A stretch of DNA of 11,215 nucleotides from Methanobacteriaceae archaeon (GCA_030681145.1 JAUXXK010000052.1:1-11215), one strand, 5' to 3'. Positions 1-6,019 are shown, counted from the stretch's first letter. The notes: a model not told the origin generated them from the sequence alone. Numbers and translations are program-made.

Positions 1-100
1 TTAAACTATGTTTAGTTATTCAAAGTATAATAAAATAATCAGTTTTTTGGTTTTTATAACCATAAATACTAAAAAATATGTTTATTGAGGATTTGATTAA

Positions 101-484
101 ATGGACTGGAAAATTATAGGACTAGGAGCTCTGGTTAACGCTACTCTAACTATTATCCTATCAGGGATATTATTTCCATTATTTTTATTAGGACCACTAA
201 TTGGAGGATTCTTAACATCTTATCTTAGTAAAGGATTTGAAGATTATGATGAAATGGATGAAAAAGACGGGGCCGTTTTAGGGACAATGTCTGGAATAAT
301 TGGGGGATTATTAATAGGTTTATTATTAATCCTAGGATTTGGAAATATAAGCGCCATTACAGGATTAGCAGAAATAACAGGTAGTTTAGTAATCACGGCA
401 TATATTATAATTCAATTATCCGTAATTATAAGTTTAGTATTGGGATTAGTAGGGGGAGTTTTGGGAGTTATTGTTAAAAATTAA
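101..484 (+). CDS. DUF5518-type small Gly-rich membrane protein
   Basis: This encodes a 127-residue, very hydrophobic protein of unknown function. Membrane segments are visible at about residues 5-25, 26-43, 60-80 and 97-125. Between the second and third is one acidic, charged loop (about 45-57, rich in Asp/Glu/Lys). Gly-Gly pairs (GPLIGGF near 31-37, GIIGGLLIG near 65-73, LVGGVLG near 117-122) and the overall layout resemble the DUF5518 family, which is abundant in Methanobacterium; the family call is from memory of its pattern. A weak Shine-Dalgarno GAGG lies about 10 bases before the ATG, and a TATA-like TTTTTATAA lies at 51-59, so it probably has its own promoter. It shares layout with the protein at 3941-4315 but is clearly diverged. 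No catalytic residues are apparent and no role can be assigned. Confidence 0.8.
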   Translation: MDWKIIGLGALVNATLTIILSGILFPLFLLGPLIGGFLTSYLSKGFEDYDEMDEKDGAVLGTMSGIIGGLLIGLLLILGFGNISAITGLAEITGSLVITAYIIIQLSVIISLVLGLVGGVLGVIVKN

Positions 485-547
485 GGTGGAGTCCCATAAC
501 CTCTTGATATATCATTTTCTTAATTTTATTCCAACTTTAAAAAAGAA

Positions 548-616
548 ATGGTGGAACTGGCAAAGGTCTCTGTGGGTTATGAATATAAAAATGTCCTAGA
601 AAATCTTAAAAGATAA
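548..616 (+). pseudogene. Stub resembling the N-terminus of an ABC transporter ATPase
   Basis: A 22-codon reading frame starts with ATG at 548 and stops at 614-616. It reads MVELAKVSVGYEYKNVLENL, then Lys-Arg-stop. This is the pattern of the first beta strands of ABC ATPases (V-E-L-x-x-V-S-V-x-Y-x-x-x-x-V-L-E-N-I/L), after which a real gene continues to the Walker A loop. Here the match ends abruptly, and the last bases overlap the 3' end of the decarboxylase-like gene on the other strand. I infer a gene fragment cut at a recombination or deletion junction. It is short, so chance resemblance remains possible. No Shine-Dalgarno is obvious before the ATG. Confidence 0.35.
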
Positions 617-1202
617 TAATAGGTTTTTTAAACAGATTAGAGATTAAAGCATGAATAAGAGAAATGGGTATTAAAACTGTTCCTAAAATCATACGGGCTT
701 CATAAAGTAAACTACTTCTTGGATCAGATTTACCTCTCAATCGGTTAAAAAAAGAACTCCAGGCAATACCATAGGCATTTCCAATCATAATAGTACGAAT
801 AGAACCGAGAATGCCTTTTGCTCGAGATTTCCCATAGATTTTTAAGATACGCTGCCATGATTCAAGGGTAGGGTGGCCTCTGGTATCGGCATAATGCTGT
901 GCAAACATGACTGCTGCAACTTCATCCTCGGGTACATCATCCATAATCCCGGTCAGCATCTTCTGGATTTCTTCATTATTCATTCCACTCTCCAAGGCCT
1001 TTTTGGTGTGGGCATAAGAACATAGGGCACAGTCATTTACTTCAGTCACAGCCAGCATGATTCTTTCAATAAACTTTGGGTTTAGTTCCTGGTTCTTTTT
1101 GGCCTTAGACATGTACTTCATGGTCCGTATTCCGTTATAAAAAATCCAGTAAGTTTCCCCTACGGAATAAAGTTTTTTACCAATTTTCGTTTCATTTATC
1201 AT
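606..1202 (-). CDS. Carboxymuconolactone decarboxylase-like (AhpD-type) protein
   Basis: The 198-residue product carries the signature of the carboxymuconolactone decarboxylase/AhpD fold: Glu54, Cys58-x-x-Cys61 and His65 in EVNDCALCSYAH, followed by an alpha-helical core. In AhpD-type members the CxxC pair and nearby His and Glu do thiol-disulfide or peroxide-reducing chemistry, so a cytoplasmic redox role is likelier than true carboxymuconolactone decarboxylation; the substrate is unknown. The C-terminus has a hydrophobic stretch (last 28 residues) that might touch the membrane. Start choice is uncertain: the frame extends to a TTG at 1238 (210 residues), but neither start has a good Shine-Dalgarno, so the ATG at 1202 was preferred. 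A BRE/TATA-like element sits at 1277-1293. A decayed piece of the same gene lies at about 3750-3802. Confidence 0.85.
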   Translation of the reverse strand: MINETKIGKKLYSVGETYWIFYNGIRTMKYMSKAKKNQELNPKFIERIMLAVTEVNDCALCSYAHTKKALESGMNNEEIQKMLTGIMDDVPEDEVAAVMFAQHYADTRGHPTLESWQRILKIYGKSRAKGILGSIRTIMIGNAYGIAWSSFFNRLRGKSDPRSSLLYEARMILGTVLIPISLIHALISNLFKKPIIIF

Positions 1203-1238
1203 GTTTTTTCTTAGATATTTGTTACTTATTTCCTTCAA

Positions 1239-1519
1239 TTTAGAAGAGCAATATATATTTTAGTAATATTAAGAATCCATATATTTTTTTCAAGTCATTA
1301 AATTTTTTACAATTTAATTTACTAATTTTTATATAAATTGAACTATGTGATATATGTTAGGTTAAGAGAGTAGATGGCCTGATCACAGTTTGGCCCTTAA
1401 GTTTATAGAGGTTATAATAATTTATTTAATTAATGCTTATTTTTAATATATCGGGATTAACTATGTATTTAAAGGACTGAATTTTTGTTTAACTTAATGG
1501 AATTAATTTATATGTTTTA
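1239..1519. other. AT-rich intergenic stretch, no gene seen
   Basis: Apart from the promoter-like element at 1277-1293, I see no reading frame, RNA gene or strong hairpin here. A short less AT-rich patch (about 1365-1400) contains TGGCC twice around TGATCA but matches nothing I recognise. The next recognisable sequence is the decayed M23 peptidase end starting near 1520. Confidence 0.6.
1277..1293 (-). promoter_or_regulatory. Probable BRE/TATA promoter of the decarboxylase-like gene
   Basis: On the minus strand the sequence reads TTGAAAAAAATATATGG, an A-rich BRE-like stretch running into a TATA-like AAATATATGG. An archaeal start about 25 bases downstream would fall near 1252. That is just before the possible TTG start at 1238 and 50 bases before the preferred ATG at 1202. 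Seen by eye only; the region is very AT-rich. Confidence 0.35.
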
Positions 1520-1660
1520 AACGTGAATGCTTTCTTTATTTTTCGGTATTCCATTTTTTACCTTAATCTACTGGTTATATCTAAATTCATTAAGATTCTC
1601 TAAAATAACAAGGAATACATTTACCATTAGTTGATCTGAGCCAACCTGAAATGGTTCCAT
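1520..1660 (-). pseudogene. Decayed 3' end of an M23-type peptidase gene
   Basis: This stretch is a degraded copy of the 3' end of the intact M23 gene at 3005-3685, in the same orientation. Bases 1533-1568 match 3021-3056 with only 2 differences in 36. The similarity continues with gaps to about 1660, corresponding to the intact gene's region from the HxH motif to near its stop. Read in the peptidase frame it contains stop codons and small deletions (for example where Arg-Glu-Tyr is expected, and after the His-Phe of the metal site), so it cannot be expressed as a protein. Upstream of 1660 the resemblance is lost, so most of the gene is missing. It lies about 280 bases upstream of the intact decarboxylase-like gene. 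Confidence 0.85.
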
Positions 1661-1727
1661 TTATTTTTTTAACAAAAAATAGGTGGCAATCGTTTGCTTG
1701 TTGAAAATAAAAATAATAATTAACTCC

Positions 1728-1737
1728 AAATATAAAA
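1728..1737 (+). promoter_or_regulatory. Possible TATA box of the tautomerase gene
   Basis: AAATATAAAA lies about 50 bases before the tautomerase ATG. A transcript starting about 25 bases downstream would have a leader of about 25-30 bases carrying the Shine-Dalgarno AGGAG. This is by eye in AT-rich DNA, so it is weak. Confidence 0.3.
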
Positions 1738-1785
1738 TCAATTTAATAATCATGAAATTATCAATTAAAATTAGGAGATGAAAAT

Positions 1786-1989
1786 ATGCCTTTAATAACG
1801 ATTGAAGCTGGAAAAATGCCAGATGATGTGAGAATAAAATTAATGAAAAAATTAACTGAAGTATCTGCTGAGATTACAGGAATACCTGAGGATTCATTCT
1901 GGGTATTTGTAAAAGAATTGGGCCTTGATAGTACTATGATTGGTGGAAAAACCCTAGCCGAGGTAGTTAAAGAACGTCAAGTCAATTAA
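1786..1989 (+). CDS. 4-oxalocrotonate tautomerase family protein (DmpI-like)
   Basis: This 67-residue protein has the 4-oxalocrotonate tautomerase architecture: Met followed by Pro, which becomes the N-terminal catalytic base once Met is removed, then a beta strand (LITIEAG), a long helix, a second strand (SFWVFVKE) and the IGGK turn near the end. Family members form small oligomers and interconvert enol and keto acids; the substrate here is unknown. Lining it up with the classical enzyme, the residue in the position of Arg11 is Lys, and the position of Arg39 is Trp (in SFWV). This suggests a different substrate or chemistry from the catabolic enzyme. A good Shine-Dalgarno (AGGAG, 8 bases before ATG) supports the start. 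It is a single gene, convergent with the acetyltransferase gene 43 bases downstream. Confidence 0.85.
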   Translation: MPLITIEAGKMPDDVRIKLMKKLTEVSAEITGIPEDSFWVFVKELGLDSTMIGGKTLAEVVKERQVN

Positions 1990-2032
1990 TTGTCAATTCA
2001 GGAATTTAATACAGTAATTATTAATAAATTCT

Positions 2033-2812
2033 TCATTTGAGCACCTTTTTCATTATATTTTCAAATCGGGTCTTGCTAATGGGATGATAGCTTAATATTT
2101 CACCATCATAGATAAGACAGAATGATCCGAAAGCACAGGGAGAATTTTGAACATCCGATGCATTCTTTAAATCAATCAAATTGGTTTTTAGTTCAAATTT
2201 ATCCTTTGCCGATTCCATAATCGCATTAACATTTTTTTCAGTATAAGGGCACTGGACTGAGCGAATTATGGTCAATCCATCAGAGTATTCTTTTAATGAC
2301 TCCTCCATATCTTCCCTGAATTGGGGATCTGGTGATTTTTCATCAAACTTATTTACCAGTAAATCAAAATCAGGTTTAACACTATCCACTATCTGAAAAC
2401 CTTTATTCAGAAATATATCATTACCAACCATGAAGGGACCTTTTCTGGTGACTAATGCCACTCCCAGCAAGCCATTATCTTGTGCCTCTTTAATACATTC
2501 ATCCAGTAACAAGGAAGCCATACCCTTACCTTTAAATTCCTTACGAAACCCCACAAAAATGCAGTGAATAAACATGTACCCGTCGGCCTTCACCGGACGG
2601 TGAGCATATTCTCCAGGAATGTATTCTAGCATTCCCTGATAACCACCCTTTTCAGACATTACTATCTTAATTCGCAATCCTTTATGGTAATATTCCTGGA
2701 ACCACTCAATTTTTTTCCTTAACTCTACGTGTTTTTTCAGATCTTTGTACCCACAAACACCATACTCTGATATATTATCCGGATTCAGGTCTATTATCTC
2801 TATGTCGCCCAT
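2033..2812 (-). CDS. GNAT N-acetyltransferase with YoaP-type C-terminal domain
   Basis: The 259-residue protein has two parts. Residues 1-150 form a GNAT acetyltransferase: a beta strand (FIHCIFVGF, 81-89), the acetyl-CoA loop RKEFKGKGMASLLL (90-103) and a later strand/helix ending in FLNKGFQIVD (134-143). Residues 180-259 resemble the YoaP-like domain found at the end of some GNAT proteins: a thioredoxin-like strand followed by QCPY (187-190), then SPCAFGSFCLIYDGE (224-238). Cys188, Cys226 and Cys232 could have redox or thiol-binding roles, but this is inference. The acceptor substrate is unknown. The start is supported by AGGAG 8 bases before the ATG. The gene stands alone with a 192-base leader region and is convergent with the tautomerase gene. 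Confidence 0.85.
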   Translation of the reverse strand: MGDIEIIDLNPDNISEYGVCGYKDLKKHVELRKKIEWFQEYYHKGLRIKIVMSEKGGYQGMLEYIPGEYAHRPVKADGYMFIHCIFVGFRKEFKGKGMASLLLDECIKEAQDNGLLGVALVTRKGPFMVGNDIFLNKGFQIVDSVKPDFDLLVNKFDEKSPDPQFREDMEESLKEYSDGLTIIRSVQCPYTEKNVNAIMESAKDKFELKTNLIDLKNASDVQNSPCAFGSFCLIYDGEILSYHPISKTRFENIMKKVLK

Positions 2813-3004
2813 ACTAATTTCTCCTGGATTAAGTTAAAAATTTTATAATAAATTAATTTGATTTGTTGTGATTAAAATATGATATTTATCTTTCAATTAG
2901 GCCATTATTGTACTGGGGATAAGTTTTGTGATATATTTCAGGAAATATGTGTTGGATTTAGATAAGTTTTATGATTATAGGGTTTAATAATGTTTAATTA
3001 GATT

Positions 3005-3685
3005 TTAAAAGCGAACTCTGTCTTTATTTTTTGGTATTCCATTTTCTACCTTAATCCAATGGCCATTATCATATAATTCATATTCTCTAAAACAACAAGG
3101 AAGGCCTTTAGCAATGATTGGATCAGGGCCATCCATAAGCTGGAAATGGAGGTGAGGGGCTGTTGAATTACCTGAATGGCCTATGTTTCCAATCAAATCT
3201 CCCGTTTTAATTTGGTCGCCCTTTTTTACTTTTATGGAACCTTTTTGCAAATGGCCTAGAAATGCACATGCTTTATCTCCTTGAATAATAATATAATTGC
3301 CTGTAATATCCTGGATGCTCTGTTTGTCTGGGTTGAAAAATAAGGCATTCTTTAATGCAATGGAAATATCGTGAATAGGTTGTACCGGATCCCGTTCAGG
3401 GTATCCATCACGGGCCTCCACTACCGTGCCAGAAATAGGGGCATAAATAGGTTTCCCATAGCAGTAACAATCACTTAAGTGAACTTTACCCAGAATATAA
3501 CTCAAAGTACTCTTTTTATAGAATTTAAGAGGTTTATTGACCCAATCAACCTGTAAAAGATCAAATGCATAAGTTTGGGCAAGATAATCCGTGCCATGGC
3601 TGGGAACTTTAGTACCGGGACTATTTAAGACCATCCACTCCCCCTTTAATGGTGATTCTATTGGTATAGGTCCTTTATCTTTCAT
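3005..3685 (-). CDS. M23-type (LytM-like) metallopeptidase
   Basis: The 226-residue product shows the M23 zinc-peptidase pattern: a first histidine and an aspartate (His30 in SHGTDYLAQ, Asp42 in YAFDLLQVDW), the beta-rich core (GTVVEARDGYP, 86-96; KKGDQIKTGDLIGNIGHSG, 154-172), His145 in FLGHL, and the HLH motif at 178-180. M23 enzymes cut peptide cross-links of bacterial peptidoglycan. A pseudomurein-walled methanogen has no such substrate, so target and origin are open. No signal peptide or membrane segment is visible, so a cytoplasmic location or export by another route is possible. Unusually, there is no Shine-Dalgarno before the ATG. Upstream lie a 10-base direct repeat (3716-3737) and a decayed decarboxylase-like gene piece; a decayed M23 end lies at 1520-1660. 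Confidence 0.88.
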   Translation of the reverse strand: MKDKGPIPIESPLKGEWMVLNSPGTKVPSHGTDYLAQTYAFDLLQVDWVNKPLKFYKKSTLSYILGKVHLSDCYCYGKPIYAPISGTVVEARDGYPERDPVQPIHDISIALKNALFFNPDKQSIQDITGNYIIIQGDKACAFLGHLQKGSIKVKKGDQIKTGDLIGNIGHSGNSTAPHLHFQLMDGPDPIIAKGLPCCFREYELYDNGHWIKVENGIPKNKDRVRF

Positions 3686-3715
3686 AGGATTTATTTACTT
3701 AAAAGTTGTATTTAG

Positions 3716-3737
3716 ATTTAATGCACTATTTAATGCA
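3716..3737. repeat. Perfect 10-base tandem direct repeat upstream of M23 gene
   Basis: ATTTAATGCA occurs at 3716-3725 and again at 3728-3737, separated by CT, giving a 12-base period. It ends about 31 bases before the peptidase ATG, where an archaeal promoter or operator could lie. It may be a protein-binding site or a slippage product; there is no evidence either way. Confidence 0.5.
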
Positions 3738-3749
3738 TTTATAGCCGAT

Positions 3750-3802
3750 TGCTTCTGGATCAGATTTACCTCTATCCGGTTAAAGAATTCCATGCAGACC
3801 CC
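3750..3802 (-). pseudogene. Decayed fragment of the carboxymuconolactone decarboxylase-like gene
   Basis: Bases 3756-3773 are identical over 18 bases to 720-737 inside the intact decarboxylase-like gene. The flanking bases to about 3802 remain alignable with small gaps; this covers the segment coding Ala-Trp-Ser-Ser-Phe-Phe-Asn-Arg-Leu-Arg-Gly-Lys-Ser-Asp. The orientation is the same as the intact gene. Small deletions break the frame, and only about 50 bases are recognisable. It is a remnant of a second copy, lying about 65 bases upstream of the M23 peptidase start. Confidence 0.75.
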
Positions 3803-3881
3803 TTCTATTTAAATAATTGCAGCTAAAAAATCTAAAGCTTTCAATATTTTTTAAATTTTAGAATTTAATGTTTGTTATTAT

Positions 3882-3899
3882 GAAAAAAACTTTATTAAT
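3882..3899 (+). promoter_or_regulatory. BRE/TATA promoter of the second DUF5518 gene
   Basis: GAAAAAAACTTTATTAAT resembles the methanogen promoter pattern, an A-rich BRE followed by TTTATTAAT. It lies about 42 bases before the ATG at 3941. Transcription about 25 bases downstream would give a leader of roughly 18-20 bases that includes the AAGGGAG Shine-Dalgarno. Confidence 0.55.
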
Positions 3900-3940
3900 C
3901 TACAATAGATTATAACCATAGTTTAAAAGGGAGTTATAAT

Positions 3941-4315
3941 ATGGTGGAAATAAACTGGGTTACGGTAAGAAAGGGTTTGGTGATATCATTAATCCTTTGG
4001 ATTATTCTTCGAGAATTTGCAGGAGATATTGGAGGACTTGTTGGATTTCTCGCAGCAACAATATATGTCGGTTATAAAGCTGACGACAGTTATATGGACG
4101 GTGCCGCACACGGAGCACTTGTTGGTATTGTTGGAGGTATCGTTGGTGGATCGATTATACTTATTTTATACCTTATAGGATTAGGTGATACTGCAAAACA
4201 GCTCTGGCCAGTTACCGGAGTAATAGAAACCGTTGTAGTTATAGTTTTATATGCGATTGTGGGGGGAATTGGCGGCACTATTGGTTCTGCGATCGAAAAG
4301 TTGATTAATAGATAA
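3941..4315 (+). CDS. DUF5518-type small Gly-rich membrane protein
   Basis: The 124-residue membrane protein has hydrophobic segments at about residues 9-24, 28-45, 55-80 and 94-118. The Gly pattern is characteristic: GGLVGFLAATIYVGY (31-45), a short polar loop with DDSYMDGAAHGAL (48-60), then VGIVGGIVGG (61-70) and VGGIGGTIG (107-115). This loop followed by a Gly-rich helix is typical of DUF5518 proteins of Methanobacteriales, whose function is unknown. The start is well supported by AAGGGAG seven bases before the ATG and a promoter at 3882-3899. A hairpin follows 11 bases after the stop, so it is probably a single-gene transcript. It fits the family better than its neighbour at 101-484. Confidence 0.85.
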   Translation: MVEINWVTVRKGLVISLILWIILREFAGDIGGLVGFLAATIYVGYKADDSYMDGAAHGALVGIVGGIVGGSIILILYLIGLGDTAKQLWPVTGVIETVVVIVLYAIVGGIGGTIGSAIEKLINR

Positions 4316-4326
4316 TTTAATGGTTT

Positions 4327-4347
4327 AAGAGAGTTTTTACTCTCTTT
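4327..4347 (+). terminator. Hairpin terminator after DUF5518 gene
   Basis: A perfect 7-base stem (AAGAGAG and CTCTCTT) with a 6-base loop TTTTTA begins 11 bases after the stop codon and is followed by TTAGTTAG. The T-tract is short, so termination strength is uncertain. Confidence 0.55.
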
Positions 4348-4602
4348 AGTTAGTTTAAATTTAAATACTTATCATAGAACCTTTTATTTTTTTGAAATTG
4401 ATTTTAATATTGCTAAAATGTATAATAGCGTAGAAAGCGATATTTTCATGAATTTGGTTCCTATTTTTGTTACCTATTTTTTTTCAAAATAATAAGAGAG
4501 ATTTGGAATTCTATTCCTTTTTTGAATAAATTAATTAATTTAAAGGCATATATCATAACCAGAGCTAAAGTAATTATTTTTTTAAGTGGGAGATGGGTTT
4601 AA

Positions 4603-5307
4603 ATGAAATATAAAAAACAGGCCGACGTTTTTAAAAAGATCTTTGAATTAAAATATGAACCTATGGCGATTTCCTTTACTAATGATGAAATTCAATTGGG
4701 CAGATATGAAAAAATATCTATTTGTAAAGCAATGAATCTTGCAGCTGAAGGAGAAAGCTTTATAATTGATGAAGAAGTATCTATCTGCCCGGGTGGTAGT
4801 CAATTTTGTGGTTTTAGTGAACCTCATACTGGAGAACAAAAAAGAAGGTTACAGAAATTCCTCACTAAGGGTGAGAAACTTACAAGCTCAATTGTTTCTT
4901 TTGAAAGAATGAAAAAACTAGCAATACCCCCAGCTACTGCTTTATCGGACAGAATTGTAATATGCCCCTTAGAAAGGTCAGAAATACGTCCGGACATGAT
5001 TTTATTTTTATGCAATGCTGAGGTGGCCTGTCGTCTTATAACATTAGACACCTATTGGGATGGATTATCACCACAACAGCAAATTATAGGTGCATTATGT
5101 TATTCTGCCATAGTATATACTATAATGAGTGGAAATACAAATATGACTGTGGGAGATTGGACGGCCAGAAGCCATCAAGGTTTTGGCCCAGATGTTATCT
5201 TTTTATCCGTACCCTATGAACGTATACATAATTTAATAGCCGCTATACCTCATTGTTCTGCCGGAGATGCTGATATAGATATACCTGAAGAATCCCAATC
5301 AGATTAA
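4603..5307 (+). CDS. DUF169 family protein
   Basis: The 234-residue soluble protein matches the DUF169 pattern: an N-terminal helical stretch leading to EPMAISF (19-25), a Cys near the end of the first strand (Cys41 in SICKAMNLAAEGESFIID), then SICPGGSQFCGF (60-71), the segment DRIVICPLE (116-124), and the Cys-bearing FLCNAEVACRL (135-145). It ends with a conserved-looking Gly-Asp-Trp/FGPDVIF part (184-200). Several Cys residues (41, 62, 69, 121, 137, 143, 166, 218) could bind metal or a cofactor, but this is inference; the family has no firmly known function and is common in methanogens and anaerobes. Start support is GGGAG about 10 bases before the ATG, with a TATA-like ATATAT at 4548-4553. 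The 287-base gap upstream otherwise holds only a terminator hairpin. It appears to be monocistronic. Confidence 0.85.
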   Translation: MKYKKQADVFKKIFELKYEPMAISFTNDEIQLGRYEKISICKAMNLAAEGESFIIDEEVSICPGGSQFCGFSEPHTGEQKRRLQKFLTKGEKLTSSIVSFERMKKLAIPPATALSDRIVICPLERSEIRPDMILFLCNAEVACRLITLDTYWDGLSPQQQIIGALCYSAIVYTIMSGNTNMTVGDWTARSHQGFGPDVIFLSVPYERIHNLIAAIPHCSAGDADIDIPEESQSD

Positions 5308-5308
5308 A

Positions 5309-5319
5309 TTTTTATTTTT
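5309..5319 (+). terminator. T-rich terminator after DUF169 gene
   Basis: Immediately after the stop codon the sequence reads TTTTTATTTTT, the oligo-T type of signal that stops archaeal RNA polymerase without a strong hairpin. Confidence 0.4.
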
Positions 5320-5386
5320 AAAAAGAATATATAATGGAAAGTAGTTGATTAATAGGTTATTATTTTAGATTATTTAAGCGATTAAA

Positions 5387-5762
5387 ATGGGTTTTTTAAA
5401 ATTAAATCATGTGGAGAATGTTATCAGTTAAAACCAGGAGAATCACCTGCTGATTTTGAATGCTGTAGCTTTGGAGGAAAATTAGAATTCTATGATTCCC
5501 CGGGAGAAAAAACTAGTTTTAAACTATCTGATTATGGGTTAAGTTCGGGTTCTAACGGCATTATAATAAAATTAATGCTTTTTTAGTTACTTTTTACATA
5601 GTTTACATGATTATGGGACGGATTTTTGCTTGAATTATATCTAATCTGGGATGGGTGGGCCCTACAATAGGTTCTCTTTTGCTGCTGCTCTTTATTGGGA
5701 CGGGTATTGCTGTGGTAATAATTCTTTTAGGCTTTATGTGGAGAAAAAAAGAAATAAATTAG
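5387..5762 (+). pseudogene. Frameshifted zinc-ribbon/membrane protein pseudogene
   Basis: Pieces of a small protein are present in different frames. ATG at 5387 begins Met-Gly-Phe-Leu, but the following zinc-ribbon part is readable only in another frame: CGECYQLKPGESPADFECC from 5410, then FGGKLEFYD, ending at TAG 5584-5586. Restoring one base in the T/A run around 5393-5401 joins the two parts. A third piece in yet another frame (5634-5762) encodes WVGPTIGSLLLLLFIGTGIA and more hydrophobic residues, ending Arg-Lys-Lys-Glu-Ile-Asn-stop: a transmembrane helix with a basic tail. Methanobacterium genomes have many proteins with this Cys-x-x-Cys/PGES-x-x-DF/GGKL start followed by membrane helices. 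I read this as a dead copy with at least two lesions; a single-base sequencing error could account only for the first. Confidence 0.65.
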
Positions 5763-5924
5763 ATTTAAGTGATCAATGAAACTGGCTATAATAAATCTAT
5801 CACTGGAACAACTTTAATATATCTACTTACTCCCGAGATAAAATAGGATAATCCTTTTTTTAATAGGGCCATTACATTGGAAAGCAGTCCTTTCAATATA
5901 TTTTTTGTATCATATATTAATAAT

Positions 5925-5934
5925 AAAAAAAATA
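5925..5934 (-). terminator. T-tract directly after tRNA-Ser
   Basis: On the minus strand the tRNA is followed immediately by TA and then eight T residues, a typical archaeal oligo-T terminator for a tRNA transcript. Confidence 0.5.
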
Positions 5935-6019
5935 CGCCGGAACTGGGATTTGAACCCAGGAGGAGAGAATCTCCACGGGATTTCAAGTCCCGCGCCTTAC
6001 CAAGCTAGACTATTCCGGC
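5935..6019 (-). tRNA. tRNA-Ser (UGA anticodon)
   Basis: The minus strand folds as a class II tRNA of 85 bases. The acceptor stem pairs GCCGGAA with TTCCGGC and has G as discriminator base. The anticodon stem pairs CGGGA with TCCCG around the loop CTTGAAA, giving anticodon TGA, which reads UCN serine codons. The long variable arm is GGAGA-TTC-TCTCC. The T arm is CTGGG-TTCAAAT-CCCAG. The long variable arm and G discriminator agree with serine. CCA is not encoded. It is the last gene of the rpsL-to-rpsJ block; a hairpin and T-tract separate it from rpsJ, so it may be separately transcribed or processed out. Confidence 0.95.

Noticed and set aside
3591..3812. 73-codon plus-strand reading frame
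   Set aside because: It is antisense to the M23 gene start and crosses the decayed decarboxylase fragment; no ribosome binding site and no protein-like pattern.
606..5307. A functional multi-gene defence or metabolic system made of the decarboxylase-like, tautomerase, acetyltransferase, M23 and DUF169 genes
   Set aside because: The genes are on both strands, widely spaced, with separate leaders; nothing in the sequence links them except the duplicated M23/decarboxylase pieces.
1..5800. Possible mobile element or CRISPR array to explain the gene debris
   Set aside because: No transposase, integrase, terminal inverted repeats, target duplications or regularly spaced repeats were seen; the debris is limited to decayed host-type genes.
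5786..5986. 66-codon minus-strand reading frame
   Set aside because: Its N-terminal part is a translation of the tRNA-Ser gene and the rest has no family resemblance or ribosome binding site.
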